The notes: generated by a model not told the origin, from the letters alone. A stretch of DNA of 64,000 nt from Punica granatum (GCF_007655135.1 NC_045128.1:9238001-9302000); one strand, 5' to 3'. Positions 39,130 to 51,864 are shown, counted from the first letter of the stretch. Program-made: numbers and translations.

Positions 39130-39310
39130 TCAATATATTATATTAGGAAATTCTATGGATTCGACTAATTCAAGTTCAAGCCGATCAATCCACTAAGGGA
39201 TAAAACCCTTTTAATTGTAAATTTGTTAAATTCATAAGACTCGATCTCAAAGTCTTATTAAGAGGAAATATGCACTTATTCACCTGAATTAACCAGGTTA
39301 GCTGAATGAT
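39130..39310. repeat. dispersed repeat family C, copy 1
   Basis: Shares an ordered set of words with 39850-40015: GACTAATTCAAGTTCAAG, a GGTAAAAC/GATAAAAC word with CTCTTCCAATT-like continuation, CAAGACTTAA/AAGACTCGAT and a closing GAACTAATCC-like part. A more diverged relative may lie at 60540-60660. Nature unknown; it may be a decayed SINE or MITE. Confidence 0.45.
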
Positions 39311-39849
39311 TCCTTTTTATGGAAGACTAGCCGGGAATATATATATATATATATTCAGACAGACTGATTCTATATATTGTACGTAAAAGAAAACGTAAAT
39401 AGCAAGGATCAATTAGTGTGTTTTTTCTTTTCTTTTATTTCTATTTCAGGTAATAATTATATTTTTTTTCCTTTCATCTAATATAAACCTCTGCAAATGC
39501 ATGAGATCATTATTATCATATCCACTTGCTATGCAAAGTAGATTTCAATATCGCATCATGTCCCCTCATAATCGTTTCACCCACGACATGAATTTAAACA
39601 GGGAAATGGGGAAAAAGACTTCCAATAAAGAAAACATAGATGAAGGATCAAATTCCATATATATGAGAATCACGAAACTCTAGCTAAGCTTATAAGGGCA
39701 GTGCTTTACCAAGAGGAGTGAATTATGTACAAACAAAATTCCACGTACCCATTGTATTGTGCTCGTTGAGAAAATTCTAAATGATAATAATGTCGCAAAA
39801 AAAGAATCAATAAAATTGTTATCTATTTATATACATTACTCGGTATTTG

Positions 39850-40015
39850 CAAATCAATAGATCCCGACTAATTCAGGTTCGAGTCAAGTTGGCTCAAATA
39901 AGAGGTAAAACTCTTCCAATTATAAATTTTCTTCATTGACACAAGACTTAACCTGAACTTTCCTTAAAGGAAAGAAGTTTCGAACCACTTGAACTAATCC
40001 ATATTAGTAATAAAT
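39850..40015. repeat. dispersed repeat family C, copy 2
   Basis: Begins GACTAATTCAGGTTCGAG and includes AAGAGGTAAAACTCTTCC, ACACAAGACTTAACC and TTTCGAACCACTTGAAC. The word GGTTCGAG and the closing TTTCGAACC resemble partial pol III box B sequences on both strands. Same orientation as the copy 0.7 kb to the left. Confidence 0.45.
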
Positions 40016-42435
40016 GAGATTGTTATGATCAATAAAAAGAAGTACAACGATTCATTTAATCGGGTCGCTAATACTCTTTTTTTTTAATGAATAATACTCA
40101 TTTATATACTTGTAATATGGGTCACGATTGTGGTCATTATTATGTATAAGGTTGCATATATTAATACACACACACATATCATAACATGTATGGTTAAGTC
40201 GTCATCGGCACTCCAAAGAGAACCATCCAAGTTTTGATAATGAAGGTTGATTTGGTGCTTTATACTGTGTACACTGTACATCTTTAATCTTAACCAAAAA
40301 AAAAAGGATTGAACTGATCTAATTATTCTGTCAAACCTTTTCATGCGAAAGCAAGTGATGACATCATTATGTGTATTAATGTAGCAACGTCCACTTGACT
40401 AGAAGAGCTGAACTGATACTTTATATATTTAGAGATAAACGGCAACTCTTTCGGACGTCGAAGAATTAAATTTTCTGCAGATATATAATTATAATGTACA
40501 CCCAGCTGATATTTGCTAAAAAGTTAAAATAATTCAATACTTATTTTTACTGACATTAAGATATAATGTACTACCTAGATAAATTAATAAAAGTAAGGAA
40601 AAACTATACATTTGATCCTCTAAGTTTGATTACTTTTTTGTTTAAGTCATTTTTCTATTTTTTTTATCGTATACATCATATGCTTGTGAATGCTTTTTAA
40701 TTTTAATTATTTGCATTTTTCTTGATTCGATTTCGTCCAATACCTTTAATTTTGTTTCTGTTTAGATCCTCTTATCAAAATAATTATTAAGAAAAAATTT
40801 AATTTTGATCCTCAAACTTTTTTTACTATTCTTTTTGTCCTAATTCTTGTTTGTTCATCAAATATTGCCTTAATGTTAAACTTCTTACCAACATGACATA
40901 TATTGAAATAAAAATTACTTTTTCATTCCTTTTAGTCCACCAAAAATAATTAATTTTTAAAATTAAAAAAATTAATAATAAATTAAAATAAAATGTGAAG
41001 TATATGAATCTACTCGAAGCCTGAGGGATACGTAACCTCAACTTGGGTGGTGCTAACCATTAAACGAATGATGATAACTTGAGAAGGAGAGAGGCAATGG
41101 TAGGGGGCAATTGTCGAGTGCCACCGTCCTAGCAGAGGTCACCATAGGCCTATAGATCTATCAACGTTTCTTTTTATTATTGCGCTTTACGACATCATTC
41201 ATTGTATCACGAGCATGATTGGTGGCTATCGAGGTACAATTGCTTCTATTTTTTTTCTATATTTTTCCATTTCTTTGCTTGCAAATTCGGGTACTAATGG
41301 TTCCAACGCAAATTGCACCTGCCAAGATTGCTTACAACTTAAACGGTCGCTCCCTCTCATTAACTCGAATAGGTTCATGATTTGGCTTTTATAATTTTAA
41401 TTTATTTTAAGAATATTTTAACAATATTTTATTTCTAAAGTGTTGTGTGAGCATTTTTATGGAAAATTAAGCAGTAGAATTATAAGAATAAAACTTCTAA
41501 TATTAAGAAAAAGATGAACTAAACAAAAGAATAGGATAAAAAAGTAGCTACAAAAGGTTAAGGACTAAAATTAAAAATTTCTCCAATAAAAATTTGATAA
41601 AATGATGAAAATAGAAAAGTAAGCAAATGAATTGGATGAAAATAAACCAAAAAAAAGGAAAAAAGGACTGTAATAGAAAAAATCAAAAACTATAGGATGT
41701 AAGCGATAAAAAAATAGAAAAAAGACTAAAATAGAAAAGCAACAAAACTTAAATGACGAAATGTATAATTTTCTCTTTATTTTAATTATTTCACAAATAG
41801 TGTAGCGTATGCCAGAAAGCAAATCCGCTCTTCACCACGGGGAAATAGATCGATATTATAAATATTATTATTATTTTTTATTTTCATGTATGTTTTATCT
41901 TTTGCATGACCACTGATTTTTTCATACTATTGGCTTTGATTAAACAGCTTTATATATGTCTTATTATTTATTAGTTTCATTACTCGTTAGCTTATATAAT
42001 GCACATATTTTGGTGGCATAGACATAACGAAAAATTGTCCGGTTCACACTAAATATGTATAATATAGCCAAATTTATTCATTCAAAACTCAAACTCAAAT
42101 TTAGTCATACTTATAGAACTTCCGATCCAATTATCCATGAGTCAATGTTCTCAATACCCACATGACACTGGAAGTGCTTTTTACTATTACAAGAGAAAAG
42201 TTAAAGTTTTTTCTTATGCACCATTTAATTAGCTGACAATAATATTACAAGTAAATATAAAAATTTATGCAAATCCAATTTTCTAGTTATGATAATAATC
42301 ATGAAAATCATAAATTCTCAATTTACAATTTATTTTAGATTTTATATAAAATATCATAAGATGATTGTCACGTCCTGAATTACACATTCATTTTGCAAAG
42401 GTGAGATCTTGGATTTATATGTGCAATAACAGCTG

Positions 42436-42545
42436 ATACTACCACTACTATTATTATTATTATTATTATTGTTGTTGTTGTTGTTGTTGTTAATGTTATT
42501 ATTATTATTACTACTACTACTGTTATTGTTATTATTATTATTAAT
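42436..42545. repeat. compound trinucleotide microsatellite (TTA/GTT/CTA)
   Basis: Successive tracts of ACT, TTA (about 8 units), GTT (about 7), ATT, ACT and TTA units over about 110 bp, ending in a palindromic TTAATTAATTAATAATTAAT stretch. Confidence 0.85.
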
Positions 42546-43725
42546 TAATTAATAATTAATTTATCAAATAAACTAATTAAAGCTTGCAGCATGGATAAGT
42601 ACAATATATATATATAAGGAAAAGAATCGAAAAGAAGTTAGAAAAAAATAATGAGTTGACATGTGCTAATATGTGCAAGAGTTTTAGTTATATAAGATGA
42701 GATTTCTAGTTTCGTACTAGACTTGAAAACTCGAATCAATAATTACTACATGGGATGTCCTACTAATGTTCAAAAGCTAAATAAATTTGACAGGAAAAAG
42801 AGTTTCTTCACTGACTGTTTCACACTTTAGCTAGTGTTTGCTTCTTCATTTTCGATTGCGTTTTCTACCCCAATAGAGGAAATAATGATTTCAATAGATG
42901 TTGTATTATAATAATGTAATTATTTCTTTTCACAAACATGTCATGTACATATCTATATATTTCAATACAATATACCTCAAACATCAAGTTGAGGTTTCAG
43001 CTAAAATTCAATAATCTTTGATACCCCATGATTAATTAAAGTAATTAGGTCAATTTCTTTATATTTTTACGTATACATATTAGGGCAAGTGTTATAATAT
43101 TTGCATTTATACGAACTCTTCTTACCTTATGATTAGCCCTATTATAAATATATACTAACTTCCCTACTACATTATTTTTCAACAATAAATTAAAGCTAAG
43201 GAACAATAAATTGTATAATAATATACTTTTTCTTTCGACCGTTTAACAATATACTTGTTAGTGGTATATATCAATTCCTCGAAAGCTATACAGTTTATTG
43301 TCTATATAGTATCAATTTGATTAAGAGAAACAAATAATGCTTTTAATTGGGACGGAGTTGGCAATCTACCTATAAATCTACCTATATTTTCAATTTTTTT
43401 TTCAGTGTGCACCACTTGATATAACTAAAAATTTTAAAAAGTCGTAATATAAATTTGAGCTAAGTCAGCTCACTAAAATACTATTCTAATCGTAATTTTT
43501 TTTTTAATTCAAAAGTTCAAACTCGAAATTTTATTTTAAAAAAACTGAGTTAATCACATCGGGATATATATGTCAATGTTTTTGGGGGAGAAAGTACGTA
43601 TCCTGGAGTATTGAGTTCATTAGAGGCGTAACTTTTATTAAAAAAAAAAAAGAGTTCATTAATGGGACGGTTAAATTACTGGCGACTCCTCCCCCCCTCA
43701 ATCAATGCAAATCATTAATGAAGCC

Positions 43726-43748
43726 CTCTCTCTCTCTCTCTCTCTCTC
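43726..43748. repeat. (CT)n microsatellite
   Basis: About eleven CT units; it yields the spurious DREREREREGF-like minus-strand frame. Confidence 0.85.
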
Positions 43749-44011
43749 TATCATCAAGAGGACCACTGGCAGCCCGTGCATCCAGCTTGGTTCTTTTTTG
43801 TTTTTTGTTTTTTTTTAAGAGCGAGTAAAAAGTAATTAAGCTGAAGTCCAGCAAGAAGCAAAAGTTCATTCTTAGAAGGCACACCCAAAAAAAAATGAAG
43901 ATATTGATGGCCATCTCGCTTCACAGAATATGATTAATTGTATACAAAACTTTTAACGTCTCTATATTGCATCAGAAAATATGCAACTAAGAATGTTGAG
44001 CAAATCCATAT

Positions 44012-44366
44012 GGGCCTCGTTTGATACACGAATATGAATGTAGAGAAAAATAGTGATAACTACATTGAACTAGATATATGAAGGAGTGATCTATTTAATT
44101 GGATAAATTTAGTTTTAAAAATATCATTCTAGACATTGTATTTTTAAATATATAAAAATAAAAGAAAACATATGATGCATGTAAAATTGAATGGAAATGA
44201 TGAAATGGATATCTCTTAAATTTTTTGAAGAAATGATCATTTCATCAAATTAAACGGAGTGAAAAGGAAGTGATTATAACTCATGAAAAATGTCACCATA
44301 TAAGCAAAATGGAGTGAAAAGGAAGTGATTTTCGTTCCATTTAATTCTTGTTTATCGAATGGGACC
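44012..44366. mobile_element. MITE-like element with GGGCC/GGTCC ends
   Basis: About 355 bp. It starts GGGCCTCGTTTGATACACGA and ends TTTATCGAATGGGACC, whose reverse complement is GGTCCCATTCGATAAA; ATAT flanks both ends. Inside, GGAGTGAAAAGGAAGTGATT occurs twice about 56 bp apart. Non-coding. The family is uncertain (hAT- or Harbinger-like). Confidence 0.55.
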
Positions 44367-46498
44367 ATATATAAATAGAGTAAAATCATCTTCTACATAT
44401 AATTGGTGGTATCATCATTATCTGTATATATCGCCTTAGCCATGTAATTATCCAGAGAATTACAACTCGTTAGCATGTTTTATAGTGGATGATGCTTGTA
44501 CATATAGCGTTCATGTTATTGTTTACCTAAAAGAAATGCATTGCTATGACTAAAATAAGATATTATTAACAGAAATAAAGTTTAATTTACTCGATAATTT
44601 AAAAATAGTTCTCTGAGTTGAGAATCATTTCCGCTGTAATTTAAGTCTCAAATTCGCTCAAAATTCTGCAAAATATAACTTTTCATCGCAGATTAAGCAG
44701 GCAAAAGTTTATTTTCCACATTTTCTCTCTTTTCTTCCAATCTTTCCTGGTCATCGCACCTCCTTTCCCGTTTGAATTAGATTTATATCATGTAGATGCA
44801 TCATAAACCTGCAAGGATGGTGTATTTGTTTATCTAATAAGTGATTATATCTACTGGTAATGTTCCTTCGTATCCGAAGTTTTTGGTATATTAATTAAAA
44901 GAAAATCTTCACCACTATGCGTCCCTTAGTGTGAAGGTAAATTAACACTTCCATGTATGGATGGGCGTCCAGGGGATATATAAGTATAATACGTACCATG
45001 CATCGATGGATGCATGTATAATTTTTTTTTTTAGTAATTCACCATATTGATATTTGATATTCTCAAAAAATTAAAACGCGTATAATTACAATCGAAATAT
45101 CCATATTGATAGATGGACTTTCTCTTTATTTCTTGTTGAATCTTAGAAAAAAAATTATTATTCGTAATTTTTTTGGGTTATACGGAAGGTCTGTAATCCT
45201 AACACAATGAAATAAAAATTCTAATAATTAATAGTGGAGTATGGAAAGTCCCACAATGAATATTGAACTTAAAATCTTTTAATTACAAGACGAAAGTGCG
45301 CGTAATCATTGATACTCTTAATTAATTCATATGGCCTTGCAAGTTGCAACGTCTCGGGGAAGCTGGTTCTCTCGTTCATAACCAACATGCAATGTCACAA
45401 TTAAAAGGATTAATCATTTATCAGGTGGCAATTATTACCCTCCCCCCATGCATTTTAATATTTATGAGTGTGCAAGATATACTGACTGGTGGAAGAGTGT
45501 GGGCTTGGTCCCACAACACAAACCTACGCCATGCATAATAGTAATATGAAATAATTTTGTGTAATATAATCTAATGTAATATATGTATATTTATACATGC
45601 CTACACATGATATAGACGATGGAGTCTAGCATGAGTCTAAATTATTACGTGAATGTGAAGATCTTCCCTTAAAAAGCTGGCTATAATTATATATTATAAT
45701 AAATTTATAGGGATGAGGATTAAGACTATTTTTTAAAAAATAAGCGGTGAAAGGTGAATTATATAGTGAAGAATAATCAATCAATTATATGCTAAAAGAC
45801 TATTTTTGATTAAACGAAAGCGGTTCGATTGTTGATTTCTTAACTTTTTGAAGCAAGACGGAAGCTCTCAACCTAGTGTCTATTGTCCGGGTTGTGTCCC
45901 TTACATCATGTTAAGTGGAGACATATAATTCAAGCTTGTTTTAATTTTATATCAAGCATGTTATATAAGATCTCAACTTCGGACCTTGTTTTATTTGAAG
46001 AAATAAAAGAAAAAAACATGAAATGAAAGGAAAATATCCCGATTTATGACTACTTTTATATGACCATGAAAATAGGAATGGGTGACTTGAAATCAAGACA
46101 TCTCCACAATCAACCCACGCGGTTACCATCCGGTCTCTAGACCGTTGTGGTGGGGATTGACTAATTGACTTATAAGATTTCTAGCCGTAATAAAAGGGGC
46201 AAAAGGAAAGAAGAATTCCTTTTCTGGGGATATGAAGTTGGTTTGGTCTTTGGACACGTTTTCGGTTGACGTTTTATAGATGACCTTTTAACTAACCATA
46301 AAGTAAAAAGCACAAGCTTGTGGGATAATAATAATAATAATAATAATAATAATATACCATAGCCTACATCTGTTTTAAAAAAAAAGATTAATAATGAAAA
46401 TACTAATACCATTTAGTAAAATTTAAAATGTATATGTTATACTTAATAGTTGTCGGATCAACTTTTAAAAATATGAATTTTGGTTGCTTCTTTGTGCA
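44367..46498. other. intergenic, no gene recognised
   Basis: AT-rich DNA with frames at 45344-45538, 45947-46129 and 46170-46412 that show no domain. An (AAT)9 microsatellite lies at 46326-46352. Confidence 0.55.
46326..46352. repeat. (AAT)9 microsatellite
   Basis: Nine uninterrupted AAT/ATA trinucleotide units. Confidence 0.85.
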
Positions 46499-46507
46499 TA
46501 TTTTTTG

Positions 46508-47041
46508 GAGTTAATAACAAAAAAAAAGTATAAACTTTTCACATATAATTTTAGCATAAATTTTTTTCTTAAACTTTAAAATGCACAAACTTTCGATTTG
46601 ACAACAATTATAGTATGGCTTCAAATTTTTCGTTAATTTGAACATAATCAAGGCCTCAAAGGGCTCCGGTGACCCCAATTGAAAGGGAGGGCGCCGACGA
46701 CCCAAATCGAAGGATGATGGTTAGGGTCGTGGCTCCACTCGCTAGAATCGGGAGAATCTCCAATTTGAGGGTTTTCCCGTTTCGGGGGGTGGGAGCCTCG
46801 ATTCCGGCTACCACCCCCCGATTGGGGTCGCCGGCGCCCTCCTCTTCGATTGGAGTCATCGACGCCCTCATCCCCGATTGGAGTCATCGGCGCCCTCTGT
46901 AACCTCGATTTAACGAAAAATTTGACGTCGAGATAGAATTGTTGTCAAATCGAAAATTTGTGGATTTTTAAGTTTATGAAACAAATTTCGTACTAAAATT
47001 GTTAAAATGTAAAAAGTTTGTATTTTTTCTGTTATTAACCC
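46508..47041. mobile_element. Mutator-like foldback element with GC-rich core
   Basis: 534 bp flanked by the exact 9-bp direct repeat TATTTTTTG (46499-46507 and 47042-47050). The termini GAGTTAATAAC and GTTATTAACCC are inverted repeats that extend about 130 bp inward (TTTCGATTTGACAACAATT and AATTTTTCGTTAA on the arms). The GC-rich centre (about 46655-46905) holds about three tandem copies of a 25-27 bp unit with GATTGGAGTCATCG and CGCCCTC. Overlapping frames on both strands there reflect the repeats and are not genes. Confidence 0.8.
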
Positions 47042-47050
47042 TATTTTTTG

Positions 47051-48700
47051 TTTTTCCACACCATATATAACTAATTGGGGCCTTTAGATTCCCTTGAATC
47101 TAATTCGGACAGTCCATTTTTGTAAGTTTTAAAATTTCAAAAACACCGTTGAAAAATCACGATCTGGCCCCTTTGTTATATAAAATGTGATTTTTGTCCA
47201 TAATTCTTTCCGTTTGTAATTCGTTCAAATTTTAAACTTCATATTCGGAGTTTATACTAGTACATAAGCTTGCACTTATATGTGTAGGTTTCTGCTCTGC
47301 AATGAGGATTCTCAGTGTCGTAGAACATAAGCGATTTGTAAAGTCCATTGACAAATTGCATAGGATGGTTTCGTTTGATGGAGAAGCTACCATTTGCATT
47401 AACGATCCAAACAACCGACTCTTGAGTCATTGATTCAGTGTGTTTACGGGGCATCTAATTTACTGCAATATGATCATCTAAAATTCATGCCAGAGTGACT
47501 ACCCAAAGAACAAATAAATGATACAAAAAGAAGAATAATAAATTAGTTCCTAAAAATTAAGTTAAACTTTAGAGTAGAATAGACCTAGATTCTAGGAAAA
47601 TAGTTTATTTTTGAATGTTTGAAATGATATTAATTTTTCTTTTTATGGTTATACTACTAAGAACAAGCTCCAGTAGGAGCTTCACTTGAAAAAGGGGGAA
47701 AATGAAAAAGGAAAAATAAAAGAGAGGGGGGACAAGCTGGGCTTGGATTGCTGTCCTTAGCCACCACCAAAAGGTTCGCAGCGTGGTCACCAGAGACCTG
47801 GATGGGTGGGTGGTGGTCAGGAACAATATCCCCAACCCCGATTGGTCATGATCCTTAGATCCAAAAGAGGAAAAAGAAGAATTTAGATGGGTATTTTGGG
47901 CACCATTACCTGACATAACCCAACCATTCAGGTCGCTGGCATGAGGGCTATGGTTGATGATTGGTTTATGGTCAATGACGTGGCACTTCCTCATTGGTCT
48001 ATGCGTGATGGCTAATTTATAATATTATTGAATATTTGTGGAATGAATATAAGAAAGTAAATAACGAAAATACTTAAAAAAAATTATGTAAAATGAACAG
48101 TTCATGTTAAATGAGAAGGTATCTAAGGGCTCATATTGGTTTTGTACGGTATGAAAAAAAATTAAATTATGCACGGTAGAATTTGGGATAAATTTTATAA
48201 TTAAAAAAGAAAAATTTGCTGAGCAACTTGCAGTGATCGGAAATGCGAAATTGTCCCGTTAAGGAACTGCCCTACAAAACACGTTTCTTTTAAAGGAAAA
48301 TGCGGATTCTATTAATTGGAATAAAAGGTAATTTGACCCCATAGAGTATTTTTCACTGTGTTGGTGATGGTTAGATACTTCAATAAAAATCAAGGAAAGT
48401 GGATAATCTTACCAATAGTTACCAAATTAAATCCTAAGAACGAATCAATCTTTAATAGCAGTACTTACTACCAAAGACAAACAATCTCGGACCACCACTT
48501 GGGACATTACCTGTGCACTGCCCCAAAAAAAGTAAAAATTAATTTGATCTTTTTAAGAAAGATTTGACTCACTTAAATAAATTAAAAAAGGAAAAAGATC
48601 CCCCCCAAAAGGAGGTAAGAGCAATTTCCATTAGATGAGAAAGGAAAGAACAGATAATTGACAGAGAGAACGAAAGGCATCATTGAATGTCCCACCCAAC
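47051..48700. other. intergenic upstream of the LRR kinase
   Basis: No supported gene. Frames at 47232-47454, 47605-47994 and 48358-48567 have no recognisable features. The LRR kinase promoter probably lies in the last part. Confidence 0.5.
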
Positions 48701-48906
48701 CTCACTGTGATAAATTCACCAACCCACCTCCATTTTTTCTATTCAATTCCCCCCCTCCCTCTCTCCCCTGATCAATTTAACCATCGGTGTCTCTCATTGT
48801 CTCGCTCCCTCCCCCAGCTTCTTGCCATTTTCACTCCCAAGATCTCCATTTTCAAGCCTTTCAATCAGCAGCTTGAAAAGGGGGGAGGAGTAGACTTTCA
48901 TCCCAG

Positions 48907-48910
<4 letters not shown>

Positions 48911-48956
<46 letters not shown>
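48911..48956. repeat. (AG)23 microsatellite in the LRR kinase upstream region
   Basis: Twenty-three uninterrupted AG units, about 330 bp before the kinase start and probably within its 5' leader or proximal promoter. Long GA tracts can bind plant GAGA-binding (BPC) proteins. It causes the run of RERERE/LSLSLS frames here. Confidence 0.9.
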
Positions 48957-48957
<1 letters not shown>

Positions 48958-49287
48958 CAAAAGGCAATTAGCTTTCCTTTGTCTTCTTTCTTGTCTGCAA
49001 CCTGCAAAACCAGAACACCAGACAAGCTTGGCCTCACTATCCTTACATGGAAAACACTCCCCTGCTCTGCTCCCTCCAATATAACCACCCCAGTTCGCCA
49101 CTTATCTGAACAGTCCCCACTACCCCTTTCTCACCCAGGATTTTCATTTTCGGGGCTCTCTGGGACTTCGCCAATGGCTGAAGATTTGGTTTTTCGCAGC
49201 AAAAATGAGGAATTTTGGGGGTTTTGAGTTGATTTGGTGAAGCCATCATCTGCTTTCTTCATCGAATCTTGAAGTTAGTTTCCCCAG

Positions 49288-51864
49288 ATGGGTGTTCCTC
49301 CCTTGGGGTGCTGCATTCTGTTCTTGGCAGTGTTCATGTTCATCAGTCCTCTGGGCTCTTCTCAGTTGCCCAACACGGATGGCTTCTTTGTCTCTGATTT
49401 CTTCCAGAAGATGGGTCTCAGTCTCACGAGCTTCGGCTCCTCAGCCCCTGTTTGCTCATGGCGAGGTGTCTCCTGTGACGCCAATGGTGAGTTTGTGTTG
49501 CAGTTAAACGCCTCCAACTTCAACCTCTCCGGGTCAATCCCCGACACCACCATTGGTAAGCTCACCAAGCTCCAGTCTTTGGACCTCAGCGGTAACAGAA
49601 TTACTGGGCTTCCTTCAGATTTCTGGAGCTTAGGCTCTCTGCAGAGTCTCAACCTCTCCAACAACTTGATATCGGGTTCTCTCCCCAGCAACGTTGGCAA
49701 CTTCGGGTCACTCGAAAGCATCGATCTCTCGGGCAACAACTTCTCCGGCGAAATCCCGGAAGCTGTTAGCTCTCTGCGCAATCTCCAAGTCCTAAAACTT
49801 GATAGCAACGGGTTCGAGTCTGACCTCCCGTTTGGAATCCTGAGTTGTCGGTCTCTGGTGCTCCTGGACCTCTCCTCGAATCGCCTCTCCGGGTCTCTGC
49901 CCATGGGGTTCGGTTCGGCACTCCCAAAGCTGGAAACTTTAAACCTCGCAGGCAATGCGATCGAGGGACGAGACGCGGATTTATCGGGTATGAAGTCGAT
50001 GAAATATCTGAATGTGTCTCGGAATTTATTTCGTGGATCGGTGATGGGCTTCCTCACGGGGACGTATGAAGTGGTTGATCTGAGCAGGAACCAGTTTTCG
50101 GGTCACACTGCTGAGTTACAATCCAACATAAGCTCCAACTGGTCTCGTTTGGTGTTTCTTGATTTGTCTGAGAATCAACTTAGTGGGGAGATTCTGCATA
50201 GTTTCAGTGAAGCCCAGAATCTCAGATACCTCAATTTAGCGGGCAACCGATTTACCCATCGGGAATTCCCCCGAGTTGAAGTTTTTTCGGGTTTAGAGTT
50301 CCTCAATTTATCGAAAGCTAATCTTATTGGTGAAATTCCTAGTGAGATATCGCAGCTGAGTAACTTGAAGTCACTTGATCTCTCTGATAACCATCTCACT
50401 GGGCGAATCCCGGTTTTGAGTATTCGAAGTCTCGAATCTCTTGATCTTTCAAGGAACAACTTGAGTGGAGAGATCCCACCTCCAATCGTGAAGAAGCTCC
50501 CTTATATGGAGAAGTACAATTTCTCCTTCAACAACTTGACCCTCTGTGCTAGTGATTTTAAGCCTGAGACCATCGAGAAGGCCTTCTTTGGGTCTACAAA
50601 TAGCTGCCCGATAGCAGCAAACCCGGCACTGTTCCTAAAAAAAAATTCTAAGCATAAGGGGATGACTAAACTTGCCCTGGCATTGACCCTTTCTATTATG
50701 TGCTTGCTTCTGGGTTTACTGTTTCTCGTCTTCGGATGTCGGCGGAAGAACAAATCATGGGCTGTGAAGCAAGCCTCTTACAAGGAAGAGCAGCAAATCT
50801 CGGGCCCATTCTCATTCCAGACCGATTCCACGACTTGGGTGGCAGACGTCAAGCAAGCTACATCAGTTCCTGTAGTTATTTTTGAGAAGCCATTGTTGAA
50901 CATAACATTTGCAGACCTCTTGTCTGCGACCTCTAACTTCGACAGGGGGACCCTCTTGGCAGAGGGGAAATTCGGACCTGTGTATAGGGGCTTCCTTCCT
51001 GGTGGGGTCCATGTGGCTGTGAAGGTGTTGGTCCATGGGTCCACGCTCACCGATCATGAGGCGGCCCGGGAGCTCGAGTACTTGGGGCGGATCAAGCACC
51101 CAAATCTTGTTCCCTTGACGGGGTACTGCCTTGCCGGGGAGCAGAGGATTGCAATTTACGATTACATGGAGAATGGAAACTTGCATAGCCTGCTGCACGA
51201 CTTGCCCCTCGGGGTGAACCTGACCGAGGACTGGAGCAACGATACCTGGGAAGACGACTATGATGGTAATAATAGTGGGATCCGCAATGTGGGACCTGGT
51301 GGTATACTGATGACATGGAGGTTCCGCCATAGGGTTGCCTTGGGCACAGCCAGGGCACTGGCATTCCTCCACCACGGGTGCTTCCCCTCAATCATACACC
51401 GGGACGTGAAGGCAAGCAGCGTCTACCTTGATTACAATCTTGAACCGAGGTTGTCTGACTTTGGGCTCGCAAAGGTCTTCGGCAACGAATTAGATGAAGA
51501 GATTGCCCGTGGTTGCCCCGGGTATTTCCCGCCAGAATTCTCAGAGCCAGGAGAAACTCCGACCGCAAAGTCTGACGTTTACTGCTTTGGTGTTGTCCTG
51601 TTTGAGCTGATAACTGGAAAGAAGCCCGTGGGTGATGATTACCCTGAGGTGGATGCAAGTAACCTAGTGAGTTGGGTCAGAGGATTCGTCCGGAAGAGTC
51701 AAGGGTCGAGGGTCGTTGATCCAAAGATTCGGGATACAGGCCCTGATGATCAGATGGAGGAGGCTCTCAAGATTGGTTATCTCTGCACAGCAGATCACCC
51801 CTCAAAACGGCCGAGCATGCAGCAGGTAGTTGGTCTTCTAAAAGATATGGAACCAGTTAATTAG
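49288..51864 (+). CDS. leucine-rich repeat receptor-like kinase, At2g24230/At5g58150-type, 858 aa
   Basis: Plasma-membrane receptor kinase encoded by one exon. A signal peptide (about residues 1-26, [13 protein letters not shown] core) precedes an N-terminal cap with paired cysteines (CSWRGVSC). About thirteen plant-type LRRs follow (residues about 70-415, e.g. [31 protein letters not shown]), with several N-glycosylation sequons. A membrane helix is at about 462-484 and a kinase domain at about 557-853. The kinase has Lys579 in HVAVKV, Glu595 in the C-helix region, HRD at 704-706 and DFG at 724-726. Two features are atypical: the Gly loop reads AEGKFG, with the first Gly replaced, and the catalytic loop reads [12 protein letters not shown], so the usual metal-binding Asn is Ser711. 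This family is therefore likely weak or catalytically inactive and may signal by scaffolding. The ligand is unknown. Length matches the Arabidopsis proteins (about 850 aa). Confidence 0.93.
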   Translation: MGVPPLGCCILFLAVFMFISPLGSSQLPNTDGFFVSDFFQKMGLSLTSFGSSAPVCSWRGVSCDANGEFVLQLNASNFNLSGSIPDTTIGKLTKLQSLDLSGNRITGLPSDFWSLGSLQSLNLSNNLISGSLPSNVGNFGSLESIDLSGNNFSGEIPEAVSSLRNLQVLKLDSNGFESDLPFGILSCRSLVLLDLSSNRLSGSLPMGFGSALPKLETLNLAGNAIEGRDADLSGMKSMKYLNVSRNLFRGSVMGFLTGTYEVVDLSRNQFSGHTAELQSNISSNWSRLVFLDLSENQLSGEILHSFSEAQNLRYLNLAGNRFTHREFPRVEVFSGLEFLNLSKANLIGEIPSEISQLSNLKSLDLSDNHLTGRIPVLSIRSLESLDLSRNNLSGEIPPPIVKKLPYMEKYNFSFNNLTLCASDFKPETIEKAFFGSTNSCPIAANPALFLKKNSKHKGMTKLALALTLSIMCLLLGLLFLVFGCRRKNKSWAVKQASYKEEQQISGPFSFQTDSTTWVADVKQATSVPVVIFEKPLLNITFADLLSATSNFDRGTLLAEGKFGPVYRGFLPGGVHVAVKVLVHGSTLTDHEAARELEYLGRIKHPNLVPLTGYCLAGEQRIAIYDYMENGNLHSLLHDLPLGVNLTEDWSNDTWEDDYDGNNSGIRNVGPGGILMTWRFRHRVALGTARALAFLHHGCFPSIIHRDVKASSVYLDYNLEPRLSDFGLAKVFGNELDEEIARGCPGYFPPEFSEPGETPTAKSDVYCFGVVLFELITGKKPVGDDYPEVDASNLVSWVRGFVRKSQGSRVVDPKIRDTGPDDQMEEALKIGYLCTADHPSKRPSMQQVVGLLKDMEPVN

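Larger units (their letters stand above)
38826..44011. other. intergenic, AT-rich, repeat-bearing
   Basis: No gene supported. It contains two copies of a dispersed repeat (39130-39310 and 39850-40015), a low-complexity A/T-rich tract at 41400-41790 whose minus-strand frame (41571-41822) is a translation of that bias, a compound trinucleotide microsatellite and a CT repeat. The rest is unassigned AT-rich DNA. Confidence 0.5.

Noticed and set aside
41571..41822. Phe/Ser-rich 83-codon minus-strand frame resembling a membrane protein.
   Set aside because: Translation of a purine-rich A-run tract; no conserved motif.
46648..46902. Overlapping frames on both strands in a GC-rich segment.
   Set aside because: They come from tandem units in the core of a Mutator-like element.
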